Part shown: one piece after another, positions 1 through 6,458 of the stretch
Layout: each line of letters starts with the position of its first letter
How positions within the stretch are numbered: position 1 is the stretch's first letter
The notes under the pieces: generated by a model
What the model saw: the letters and a program-made list of their open reading frames with translations, nothing else
What the model was told of the DNA's origin: nothing
Database searches by the model: none
Source of the DNA: Rhodobiaceae bacterium
GTDB taxonomy: Bacteria > Pseudomonadota > Alphaproteobacteria > RS24
Direction of reading: 5' to 3'
Assembly (NCBI GenBank): GCA_002683515.1
Contig: NYTN01000057.1
Coordinates: forward strand, 1 to 19,878
Length of the DNA stretch: 19,878 nt
Made by a program: the position numbers and the translations under genes

Positions 1-411
1 ATTTTTATAAAAGGGGCTTTAGTATTTTGCATATTATCCTCAAATTGAGTTTTACGCTGGCTCAAGGTTTTGACAATTGACCGATAGAGCACCAGCCAAA
101 TTGTCGGGAAATTAATTAAAACAAGAGGTCGGGTCAAGGAGGAAATCCTAAAATTCATAAGTAATAGAAAACAAATGTGAATTAAAAATTTCTGATGTAC
201 CCAAAGCATGTTTTTAACTGGTAATTAATTCGTATCTGGAACTATTTGACACGATTCTCTCCTGCAGTTCATAAGCCGTCCAGCGATTTGATGAAAAAGC
301 CTGAGGATAATCGTTGCATGAATACAAGCTTTGAAGTATTTTCCGCCAGCTTACAGCTTAGCTATAAAAAAGTGGCTCATGAGTAGATTTTAAAAACCAT
401 TAAGGTGTTTT
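1..411. other. Upstream non-coding region before yqeY
   Basis: No reading frame of useful length with a ribosome binding site is visible on either strand in these 411 bases, and there is no tRNA or obvious structured RNA. The stretch is AT-rich and should carry the promoter of the yqeY-dnaG-rpoD block. Two TTGACA hexamers are present, at 70-75 and 246-251; only the second has a passable -10 candidate. A tandem CAGCTTA pair lies at 347-360, and a TATAAA at 363-368 has no good -35 partner. In many alphaproteobacteria carA is divergent from yqeY. If that holds here, carA lies outside the window and this is the shared intergenic region. That last point is inference. Confidence 0.6.
246..275 (+). 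promoter_or_regulatory. Candidate sigma-70 promoter upstream of yqeY
   Basis: A consensus -35 TTGACA (246-251) is followed after 18 bases by CATAAG (270-275), which matches four of six -10 positions. It lies about 135 bases before the yqeY start. The -10 match is weak, so this is only a candidate for the promoter driving yqeY-dnaG-rpoD. Confidence 0.3.
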
Positions 412-864
412 ATGCGTGATCAAATCAATGAAGCTTTGAAAGAGGCAGTAAAGGCCAAAAATAGAAGGAAAAGCTCAACACTTCGCCTTATCAATGCGGC
501 TATTAAAGACAGAGATATTGCAGCGCGGAGCAGTGATAATACTGAAGGAGTCTCGGATGACGAGATACTCGAAATCCTTTCCAAAATGGTTAAGCAACGG
601 GTTGAGTCGGCAGAGACATATAAGCAAGCAAATCGGCAGGAACTTTTAGATCAAGAGCTTGAGGAAATTGAAATCATTAAGGGTTTCTTGCCTCGACAAC
701 TTGATGAAGATGAGTCACGCGCCGCTGTTGAAAGTGTTATTAAAGAAACTGAAGCTAGCGGTTTAAAAGATATGGGCCGCGTAATGGGTGAGTTAAAAGC
801 GCGTTACACCGGTCAGATGGATTTTGGCAAGGTTAGTAGCATTGTCAAAGATTTGCTTGGCTAG
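412..864 (+). CDS. yqeY: GatB/YqeY domain-containing protein
   Basis: This is a 150-residue YqeY-family protein, a small helical protein related to the tail domain of the GatB amidotransferase subunit. The family is thought to bind tRNA or assist aminoacyl-tRNA handling, but no firm reaction is assigned. Family hallmarks are the N-terminal TLRLINAAIKDRDI stretch (about 23-36), EIIKGFLPRQL near 87-97 and the C-terminal MGRVMGELKARYTGQMDFGKV segment near 120-140. The length is typical and no signal peptide or membrane segment is present. The ATG has a TAAGGTG ribosome binding site about four bases upstream. It is first in a same-strand series with dnaG (87-base gap) and rpoD, taking the position that rpsU holds in gammaproteobacteria. 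Family assignment is secure; the cellular role is not. Confidence 0.93.
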   Translation: MRDQINEALKEAVKAKNRRKSSTLRLINAAIKDRDIAARSSDNTEGVSDDEILEILSKMVKQRVESAETYKQANRQELLDQELEEIEIIKGFLPRQLDEDESRAAVESVIKETEASGLKDMGRVMGELKARYTGQMDFGKVSSIVKDLLG

Positions 865-951
865 AGAGTTTTCCCCAGTTCATATGCGGGAGAGCCATTT
901 CGACAAGAATTTACTACTGACGTATCAGGTCTCTGGCAGTAAGATAGAGTA

Positions 952-2832
952 ATGGCCTATCCGAGAAGCTTCATAGAGGAAATCAAAAATCGTGTTTCCG
1001 TCTCGGATATTGTAGGGCATAAGGTTAAGCTCACTCGGCGTGGCAGAGAGTTTGTTGGACTTAGCCCTTTTAAAAATGAACGTACGCCATCTTTTACAGT
1101 GAATGACGAAAAGCAATTTTATCATTGTTTTTCAACAGGTAAGCATGGAAGCGTATTCGACTTTCTAATGGAGACAGAGGGCTTGGGCTTTCCTGAGGCG
1201 GTGGAACGCCTAGCAGCGCAGGCAGGAATACAAGTCCCAGCGCAAGATCCACGCATGGTGGAAAAGGAAGAAAAGAATGCCTCTCTAATTGATATTTGTG
1301 AAATGGCTTCGGTTTACTTTAAGACTCGTCTAGGCGGTGCGGCGGGTCGTGAGGCATTTGATTATCTTATAAAAAGAGGTTTGGATGAAACGCTTATCCA
1401 ATTATTTGGACTAGGTTATGCGCCAGGAGATCGTGTCGGTCTGGTTAAGAATCTAAGAGATCAGGGTGTTTCCGATAAAGATATTATAGAAGCAGGATTA
1501 GCTGTACAGCCGGAGGGTCGGAGCGACCTAATTGACCGATTCCGTAATCGGGTGATATTTCCAATCACAGACTCGCGAGATCGGGTAATCGCTTTTGGCG
1601 GACGGGCACTTGAAGCATCAGTTCCTGCCAAATACCTCAATTCCCCTGAGACGCCGCTGTTCCATAAAGGACGAACTCTATACAACTTCGCGAAGGCGCG
1701 TCAGTCAGCTTATGACACCAAAACACTTCTTGTTGTTGAAGGGTATATGGATGTCATAGGTCTCGCGCGAGGGGGATTTAATAATGCCGTTGCGTCGCTT
1801 GGCACAGCGGTGACAGAGGAACAAATATCTCTGCTTTGGCGATTGGTTCAAGAGCCTGTAGTGTGTCTTGATGGAGATGAAGCGGGTTTACTTGCTGCTT
1901 ATCGGATCATTGATCGTGCTTTACCGCTTCTAAAACCCGGATATTCTCTGCGTTTTGCTGTTTTGCCACAAGGTAAAGACCCTGATGACTTGGTCAGGGA
2001 AGGGGGAGCTGAGGCTTTTAATAATATACTCGAGCGCGCCAATAGTCTCATTGATATGCTTTGGGAGCGGGAACTTGCTCATGCACCCTACGATACCCCT
2101 GAAAGACGGGCGGCTTTCTCTGACAGGTTGAGAAAGGCTGTGAGGCAAATTGAGCATATTGACGTTCGAAAATTCTATGGTGAAGAGATAAAAAAACGTA
2201 TAGATGCGCTCTTTGCCCCCGCCAATCGTGGCCCTCAAGCCAATGGGGGGCAATTTTACGGTCCAAATTATACGGGTGGTTATTCACGGCAAAGAGGCGG
2301 TGGTAAATATTATAAATTTAAATCCGGGGCTTCCGCCGAAGCTCGGCGTTCAGCATTGGCAAGTGGTGCGGTGATGCTCCCCCCACGTGAAGCGATGATT
2401 ATGCTGGCCTTTATAAGACATTCAACCCAGCTTTCCGGGCATTTAAGTCAGTTAGAAAAGCTTGATTTCGTTACGGATGAATTAAAATACCTTCGTGACG
2501 CAATTGTAGATGCAATTTCTCACAATGCACCCCTTGACAGTGGCGGTCTTAAGGGGCATTTGATAAGTATAGGATATGAAAATCTCATGATGCGGCTGGA
2601 GCAATTACCCGATGCGCGTATGTTGATTTTTGTCCGCCCCGAAAGTGATCCTGAAGACGTTGTTTCCGGCTGGCTTGACGCTATTGAATTGCAGCATAGG
2701 TTAATAACATTGACAGCTGAAAAAAGCGAAGCTGAGACGGATCTGGCTACCGATACAACTCAGGAAAACTTTGAACGCTTAATGGCTATTGAAAATGAAA
2801 TAAGTACTCTAGAAAGTAAAACACTAAGCTAG
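952..2832 (+). CDS. dnaG: DNA primase DnaG
   Basis: Primase makes the short RNA primers used at the replication fork and is recruited by the DnaB helicase. The 626-residue protein has the usual order. An N-terminal CHC2-type zinc-binding fold covers about 1-100. The RNA polymerase core includes RFRNRVIFPI at 196-205. The TOPRIM domain follows, with catalytic E263 (VEGYMDV), D307 and D309 (LDGDEAG) and the KDPDD motif at 342-346. A poorly conserved helicase-binding tail starts near 430. The TOPRIM acidic residues align almost number for number with E. coli DnaG. The zinc fold is degenerate: the four ligand positions read S38, K41, C59 and T62 instead of Cys, His, Cys, Cys, so three are lost. 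The surrounding fold (TPSFTVNDEKQFYHCF) is kept. The start codon has only a weak purine-rich site (AAGATAGAG). rpoD follows 30 bases downstream. Confidence 0.97.
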   Translation: MAYPRSFIEEIKNRVSVSDIVGHKVKLTRRGREFVGLSPFKNERTPSFTVNDEKQFYHCFSTGKHGSVFDFLMETEGLGFPEAVERLAAQAGIQVPAQDPRMVEKEEKNASLIDICEMASVYFKTRLGGAAGREAFDYLIKRGLDETLIQLFGLGYAPGDRVGLVKNLRDQGVSDKDIIEAGLAVQPEGRSDLIDRFRNRVIFPITDSRDRVIAFGGRALEASVPAKYLNSPETPLFHKGRTLYNFAKARQSAYDTKTLLVVEGYMDVIGLARGGFNNAVASLGTAVTEEQISLLWRLVQEPVVCLDGDEAGLLAAYRIIDRALPLLKPGYSLRFAVLPQGKDPDDLVREGGAEAFNNILERANSLIDMLWERELAHAPYDTPERRAAFSDRLRKAVRQIEHIDVRKFYGEEIKKRIDALFAPANRGPQANGGQFYGPNYTGGYSRQRGGGKYYKFKSGASAEARRSALASGAVMLPPREAMIMLAFIRHSTQLSGHLSQLEKLDFVTDELKYLRDAIVDAISHNAPLDSGGLKGHLISIGYENLMMRLEQLPDARMLIFVRPESDPEDVVSGWLDAIELQHRLITLTAEKSEAETDLATDTTQENFERLMAIENEISTLESKTLS

Positions 2833-2841
2833 GGAATGTAA

Positions 2842-2862
2842 ATGTTTGGGGAAACGATATAA
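2842..2862 (+). promoter_or_regulatory. Possible six-codon upstream reading frame before rpoD
   Basis: An ATG at 2842 opens a six-codon frame (Met-Phe-Gly-Glu-Thr-Ile) whose TAA at 2860-2862 directly touches the rpoD ATG at 2863. A good ribosome binding site, AGGGAA (2831-2836), lies five bases before the mini-ATG and overlaps the dnaG stop codon. The GGGGAA (2848-2853) that would serve rpoD lies inside the mini-frame. This arrangement could couple rpoD translation to the upstream frame. It may also be chance in a 30-base gap. Confidence 0.3.
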
Positions 2863-4818
2863 ATGAGCGCTAAAGCTAAGAAAAAATCAGAAGAAGTCGA
2901 GACAAAAGACTCCTCTGACAGCCCGCTAATTGACTCTGATGTTGCTGTTCGCAAAATGATTAAGTCCGCAACCCAGCGAGGCTTTATTACTGCAAGTGAA
3001 CGAGATAAAGTCCTAACACTGGATAAATTTACCTCTGAGCAAATTGAGGACATTCTGTCTCAACTTTCAGAACTGGGCATAAACGTTATTGAAAATGATG
3101 ATGACCATGAAGATGAGGAAGAAGATTCTGAATCTGAAAGTCTAACCGAAAGTCAAACAACAGCAGTTGTAAAGTCTACAAAAACTGGTACCGGCGGTGA
3201 CCGCACAGATGACCCGGTTCGTATGTATTTGCGCGAAATGGGTTCGGTTGAGCTTTTATCCCGTGAGGGTGAGATTGCAATTGCCAAGCGGATAGAAGCC
3301 GGGCGCGAAACAATGATTGCCGGTCTTTGCGAAAGTCCGCTTACGTTCCAAGCGATTATTATTTGGCGTGATGAGTTGAATGACGGCAAGGTTCTTCTGC
3401 GTGATATCATTGATCTTGATGCTACTTTTGCAGGGCCGGATGCCAAGAAAATTGACCGTAGTGCCGAGGGGGCTGCACCGCCGCCATCAGGCGCGCCGAC
3501 TGGTGAGGCCGAGGGTGTCCCAAGTGAAGACGAGACTGATGATGAGAGCAATCTTTCCATCTCTGCAATGGAAAATGAGCTTAAGCCGCAGGTGCTTGAA
3601 ACATTTGATGCGATTGCAAGTATTTACCAAAAATTACGCCGTATTCAAGATCGTAAAGTTGAGTTGAAATCAGGTAATAAAGAACTCACAACTGCACAAT
3701 TAAAGAAACTTGAAGAAATGACTTCCGAGGTCATTCAGCATGTGAAAGTGCTTTCTTTGAATAACAGTCGGATTGAGGCGCTTGTCGAACAACTTTATAT
3801 GATTAATAAGCGTCTTTTGACGCTTGAAAATCAAGTTTGGCGCATGGCAGATAAATCCGGCGTCGACCGAGAAGAGTTCCTGAAACATTATCAAGGTAAC
3901 GAATATGAAACTGGCTGGACAAGAAGAGTATCCAGGCTGACAGGTAAGGGTTGGAAGAATTTTATTGGTGATAACCGTTTTGAAGTAAATGCCTTCCGTG
4001 ATGAGATTCAGCAACTCGCTGGCGAGACGGGACTTGATATAGCTGATTTCCGTCGGATTGTTCGCAAAGTACAAAAAGGGGAGCGCGAAGCCCGCATCGC
4101 TAAAAAAGAAATGGTTGAGGCAAATTTACGTCTTGTTATTTCAATTGCCAAAAAATACACCAATAGAGGCCTACAATTCCTTGATCTTATTCAGGAAGGT
4201 AATATCGGTCTGATGAAAGCAGTAGATAAATTTGAATATCGTCGCGGTTACAAGTTTTCAACTTACGCTACATGGTGGATTCGTCAGGCTATAACCCGTT
4301 CTATTGCAGATCAGGCGAGAACAATCAGAATTCCGGTTCATATGATTGAAACTATTAATAAAATTGTTCGGACATCGCGTCAGATGCTGCATGAGATAGG
4401 CCGTGAGCCTACACCTGAGGAATTATCCGGCAAATTGTCTATGCCATTGGAAAAGGTTCGTAAGGTTCTAAAAATTGCCAAAGAACCTATCAGTCTTGAA
4501 ACACCTATTGGTGATGAAGATGACAGCCACCTTGGTGATTTCATCGAAGATAAAAATGCCATATTGCCGATTGACTCTGCAATTCAAAATAATCTCCGAG
4601 AAACAACAACACGCGTTCTTGCCTCTTTAACCCCGCGTGAGGAGCGTGTTCTTCGTATGCGTTTTGGAATCGGTATGAATACTGACCATACGTTGGAGGA
4701 AGTTGGACAACAATTCTCTGTAACACGTGAACGTATTCGCCAGATTGAAGCTAAGGCATTGCGTAAACTTAAGCACCCTTCACGTTCTAGAAAATTGCGA
4801 AGTTTTCTCGATAGTTAG
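2863..4818 (+). CDS. rpoD: RNA polymerase primary sigma factor RpoD (sigma-70)
   Basis: This is the housekeeping sigma factor that directs core RNA polymerase to -35/-10 promoters. Its 651 residues include region 1.1 (about 25-78), then an acidic Asp/Glu/Ser-rich linker (about 77-98). Region 1.2 begins near 113 (DDPVRMYLREMG). A long non-conserved insert with a low-complexity Pro/Ala/Gly patch follows at about 200-225. Regions 2.1-2.4 include the LDLIQEGNIGLMKAVDKFEY core and the promoter-melting TYATWWIRQAITR segment at 467-479. Region 3 follows. Region 4 has its -35-reading helix-turn-helix at about 611-630 (LEEVGQQFSVTRERIRQIEA). The length and non-conserved region are those of group 1 sigma factors, not alternative sigmas. 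A GGGGAA sequence nine bases before the ATG is the likely ribosome binding site. It sits immediately downstream of dnaG, the classic dnaG-rpoD arrangement. Confidence 0.98.
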   Translation: MSAKAKKKSEEVETKDSSDSPLIDSDVAVRKMIKSATQRGFITASERDKVLTLDKFTSEQIEDILSQLSELGINVIENDDDHEDEEEDSESESLTESQTTAVVKSTKTGTGGDRTDDPVRMYLREMGSVELLSREGEIAIAKRIEAGRETMIAGLCESPLTFQAIIIWRDELNDGKVLLRDIIDLDATFAGPDAKKIDRSAEGAAPPPSGAPTGEAEGVPSEDETDDESNLSISAMENELKPQVLETFDAIASIYQKLRRIQDRKVELKSGNKELTTAQLKKLEEMTSEVIQHVKVLSLNNSRIEALVEQLYMINKRLLTLENQVWRMADKSGVDREEFLKHYQGNEYETGWTRRVSRLTGKGWKNFIGDNRFEVNAFRDEIQQLAGETGLDIADFRRIVRKVQKGEREARIAKKEMVEANLRLVISIAKKYTNRGLQFLDLIQEGNIGLMKAVDKFEYRRGYKFSTYATWWIRQAITRSIADQARTIRIPVHMIETINKIVRTSRQMLHEIGREPTPEELSGKLSMPLEKVRKVLKIAKEPISLETPIGDEDDSHLGDFIEDKNAILPIDSAIQNNLRETTTRVLASLTPREERVLRMRFGIGMNTDHTLEEVGQQFSVTRERIRQIEAKALRKLKHPSRSRKLRSFLDS

Positions 4819-4895
4819 GGCTAGTGTTGCCTTGACAATTTGGCACAATCGGCGCAAAAGTGCTTCCAACTTTACTGATATTTAGGTGCTGGCAA

Positions 4896-5231
4896 ATGCT
4901 GCTTACACTCATGAAATCTAAAATACACCGTGCGCGGGTGACCCAGTGCGACATGCATTATGAAGGGTCTATCACGATTGATCGCGACTGGCTGGATGAG
5001 GTGGGTATTCTTGCCTATGAACAGGTTGATGTTCTGAACATCAATACCGGTGCGCGGTTTACTACTTATGCTATCGAAGCTCCCCGTGAGTCAAAGACTA
5101 TAGGTATTAATGGAGCTGCTGCAAGGTTAGTGCAACCGGATGATTTGGTAATTATTATTTCTTACATCCAGATGGATCCTGAAGCTGCAAAAAGTCATGA
5201 CCCGAAAGTTTTGACACTTACGCCGCGCTAG
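4896..5231 (+). CDS. panD: Aspartate 1-decarboxylase PanD
   Basis: PanD decarboxylates L-aspartate to beta-alanine for pantothenate and coenzyme A synthesis. It is made as a proenzyme that cleaves itself between Gly24 and Ser25, leaving a pyruvoyl group. With the ATG at 4896 the 111-residue protein aligns without gaps to E. coli numbering: K9, H11, Y22-E23-G24-S25 at the cleavage site, R54 (GARFTTY), Y58 and N72 (INGAAA). An AGGTG site (4885-4889) lies six bases before this ATG. An in-frame GTG at 4860 would add 12 unconserved residues and lacks support. The C-terminus is slightly shorter than in E. coli. A TTGACA at 4832-4837 lies in the gap after rpoD, but I find no good -10 at the right distance. 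A tRNA gene follows 35 bases after the stop. Confidence 0.95.
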   Translation: MLLTLMKSKIHRARVTQCDMHYEGSITIDRDWLDEVGILAYEQVDVLNINTGARFTTYAIEAPRESKTIGINGAAARLVQPDDLVIIISYIQMDPEAAKSHDPKVLTLTPR

Positions 5232-5239
5232 TTTTTTCT
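5211..5239 (+). promoter_or_regulatory. Possible promoter for the tRNA gene, inside the panD end
   Basis: A perfect -35 hexamer TTGACA (5211-5216) falls in the last codons of panD. At 17 bases' spacing the -10 position reads TTTTCT (5234-5239), only a three-of-six match. The distance to the tRNA (about 28 bases from the hexamer end) suits a tRNA promoter, but the poor -10 keeps this tentative. Co-transcription with panD is the alternative. Confidence 0.25.
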
Positions 5240-5266
5240 GTTTCAAAATGTTAGAAATTCCTTGGA

Positions 5267-5343
5267 GGGCCTGTAGCTCAGTTGGTTAGAGCGAACCGCT
5301 CATAACGGTTTGGTCGCAGGTTCGAGTCCTGCCGGGCCCACCA
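5267..5343 (+). tRNA. tRNA with CAT anticodon, most likely tRNA-Ile2 (lysidine type)
   Basis: A complete 77-base cloverleaf is visible. The acceptor stem pairs GGGCCTG with CGGGCCC (one G-T pair), the D arm is GCTC/GAGC and the anticodon stem is AACCG/CGGTT. The anticodon loop CTCATAA carries CAT. The T arm is GCAGG-TTCGAGT-CCTGC, then discriminator A and an encoded CCA. It is not the initiator, because base pair 1-72 is a normal G-C. It looks like isoleucine tRNA rather than elongator methionine tRNA. The acceptor stem has C4-G69 and C5-G68, which the lysidine synthetase TilS uses in E. coli tRNA-Ile2, while elongator tRNA-Met has U4-A69 and A5-U68 there. Lysidine at C34 would convert it to read ATA codons. 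No terminator is apparent after it. Confidence 0.9.
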
Positions 5344-5374
5344 TTCTCCTGAAATTGTGTGAGTAGGTAAAAGC

Positions 5375-5965
5375 ATGAAAGTTTCAAAGTTTACAATTTT
5401 TAATGTGCCATTACTAATCCCTTTTTTAAGCAGATTCAGCCGTTTCTCTGGTGCGTTGCTGGGTTGGAGTGTTGAAGGAGAGTTTCCCAATTATCCAAAA
5501 ATGATGCTCGCTGCGGCACCACATACTAGTAATTGGGATTTCTTGATGTTTCTTTATGCAATTCTGAGTAAGCGTGTTCAGCCCAATGTAATGGGAAAAC
5601 ATACTCTTTTTTGGTGGCCATTGAGTGCGATTATGAGTTTCCTCGGAGTTGTTCCGATTGATCGAACACAAAAGGGCGGTGTAGTAGAGCAGGGGATTGA
5701 GTATTTCAACTCTGTCGATAAAACTATTATCTTAGTTACGCCAGAGGGAACTCGCTCCTATCGCAAAGATTGGAAATCTGGCTTCTATCATATTGCTTGG
5801 GGAGCTAAAGTGCCGCTTATTTTATGTAAAGTTAACTTTCATACCCGCACCATTTTTATTGGTGAGGAATTTATTATGACCGGTGATTACGACAAAGATA
5901 TTGTCGGTATTAAAGAATATTTTAGAGACTGCGTTCCCCTTAAACCTGAAAATTTTGGTATTTAG
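5375..5965 (+). CDS. PlsC-like lysophospholipid acyltransferase family protein
   Basis: This 196-residue protein belongs to the PlsC/glycerolipid acyltransferase superfamily, which moves acyl chains from acyl-ACP or acyl-CoA onto lysolipids or related acceptors at the inner membrane. Motif I is an HX4D box, H50-TSNW-D55. Motif II is near GKHTLFWWP (74-82) and VPIDR (93-97). Motif III is EGTR at 124-127. Motif IV is around VPLIL (146-150). Weakly amphipathic or hydrophobic stretches at about 9-31 and 84-93 could anchor it to the membrane. An AGGT site lies about six bases before the ATG. It is shorter than true PlsC enzymes (about 240 residues) and resembles a compact 1-acyl-glycerol-3-phosphate acyltransferase-related branch whose acceptor is not established. 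The family call is solid; the substrate is unknown. Confidence 0.85.
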   Translation: MKVSKFTIFNVPLLIPFLSRFSRFSGALLGWSVEGEFPNYPKMMLAAAPHTSNWDFLMFLYAILSKRVQPNVMGKHTLFWWPLSAIMSFLGVVPIDRTQKGGVVEQGIEYFNSVDKTIILVTPEGTRSYRKDWKSGFYHIAWGAKVPLILCKVNFHTRTIFIGEEFIMTGDYDKDIVGIKEYFRDCVPLKPENFGI

Positions 5966-6031
5966 TTCTTTTAAATATGCAGCTCATAAGCCAAGCTTAC
6001 CGCACAAATAAATATAACCTTGGAGGGTAAT

Positions 6032-6457
6032 ATGGAAATCAGTACGGCACTTCTTCAACCTGTAATTGTTCTTGGCCTTTGGTCTGTTGTGATGATGGTC
6101 GTCACGATATTTGCGCGCATTAGGTATATGTCCAATCTTGATATCGCACCAGAAGCTGCCAAGCATACATCTGATGTTGCTTCAAAATTACCAAGCAATA
6201 TTCGTCAAATTGGAGATAATTATAACCACCTGCATGAGCAGCCTACGGCTTTTTACGCGGTTGCTATCGCAATAGCTCTCTCCGGTCACGGTGATGGGAT
6301 TCAGATACAGTTGGCTTGGGGGTATGTTATTTTAAGAATAATTCATAGTCTCATTCAATCGATCTATAACAATGTCATGCACAGATTCATCACCTTCTTT
6401 GTTTCAGGTATCCTTATCGGTGCAATGGCAATAATTGAAATTTTAAACTGGATCTAA
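6032..6457 (+). CDS. MAPEG family membrane protein
   Basis: This is a 141-residue, four-helix integral membrane protein of the MAPEG family (membrane-associated proteins in eicosanoid and glutathione metabolism). Hydrophobic helices lie at about 6-30, 72-85, 95-113 and 117-138. The conserved Asn/Glu/Pro signature is seen in NHLHEQP at 65-71 at the start of helix 2, and RIIHS at 102-106 fits the conserved Arg/His stretch in helix 3. Bacterial members are mostly uncharacterised; some have glutathione transferase or peroxidase activity. I chose the ATG at 6032 because GGAGG (6022-6026) is correctly spaced before it. A TTG four codons upstream would place that site inside the gene. Its stop codon is one base before the ettA start, so the two are probably translationally coupled. 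The specific function is unknown. Confidence 0.85.
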   Translation: MEISTALLQPVIVLGLWSVVMMVVTIFARIRYMSNLDIAPEAAKHTSDVASKLPSNIRQIGDNYNHLHEQPTAFYAVAIAIALSGHGDGIQIQLAWGYVILRIIHSLIQSIYNNVMHRFITFFVSGILIGAMAIIEILNWI

Positions 6458-6458
6458 A

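Noticed and set aside
195..224. Nine-codon frame in the yqeY upstream region as a leader peptide
   Set aside because: It has no ribosome binding site and is not enriched for any amino acid; such short frames are expected by chance.
3153..3560. 135-codon minus-strand frame within rpoD
   Set aside because: It lies wholly antisense to a clear sigma-70 gene, has low-complexity Ser/Pro composition and no recognisable domain or ribosome binding site.
4860..4895. GTG-initiated N-terminal extension of panD
   Set aside because: The ATG at 4896 gives a gap-free match to E. coli PanD numbering and has a good AGGTG site; the extra 12 residues are unconserved.
5278..5490. 70-codon frame on the minus strand containing a RQDSNLRPNRYERFALTN-like end
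   Set aside because: It is the familiar false translation of a tRNA gene read antisense; its end lies across the tRNA at 5267-5343 and the rest shadows the acyltransferase gene.
5987..5999. TAAGC-CAA-GCTTA hairpin after the acyltransferase gene, as a terminator
   Set aside because: The stem is only five pairs and AT-rich, with no T-run after it.
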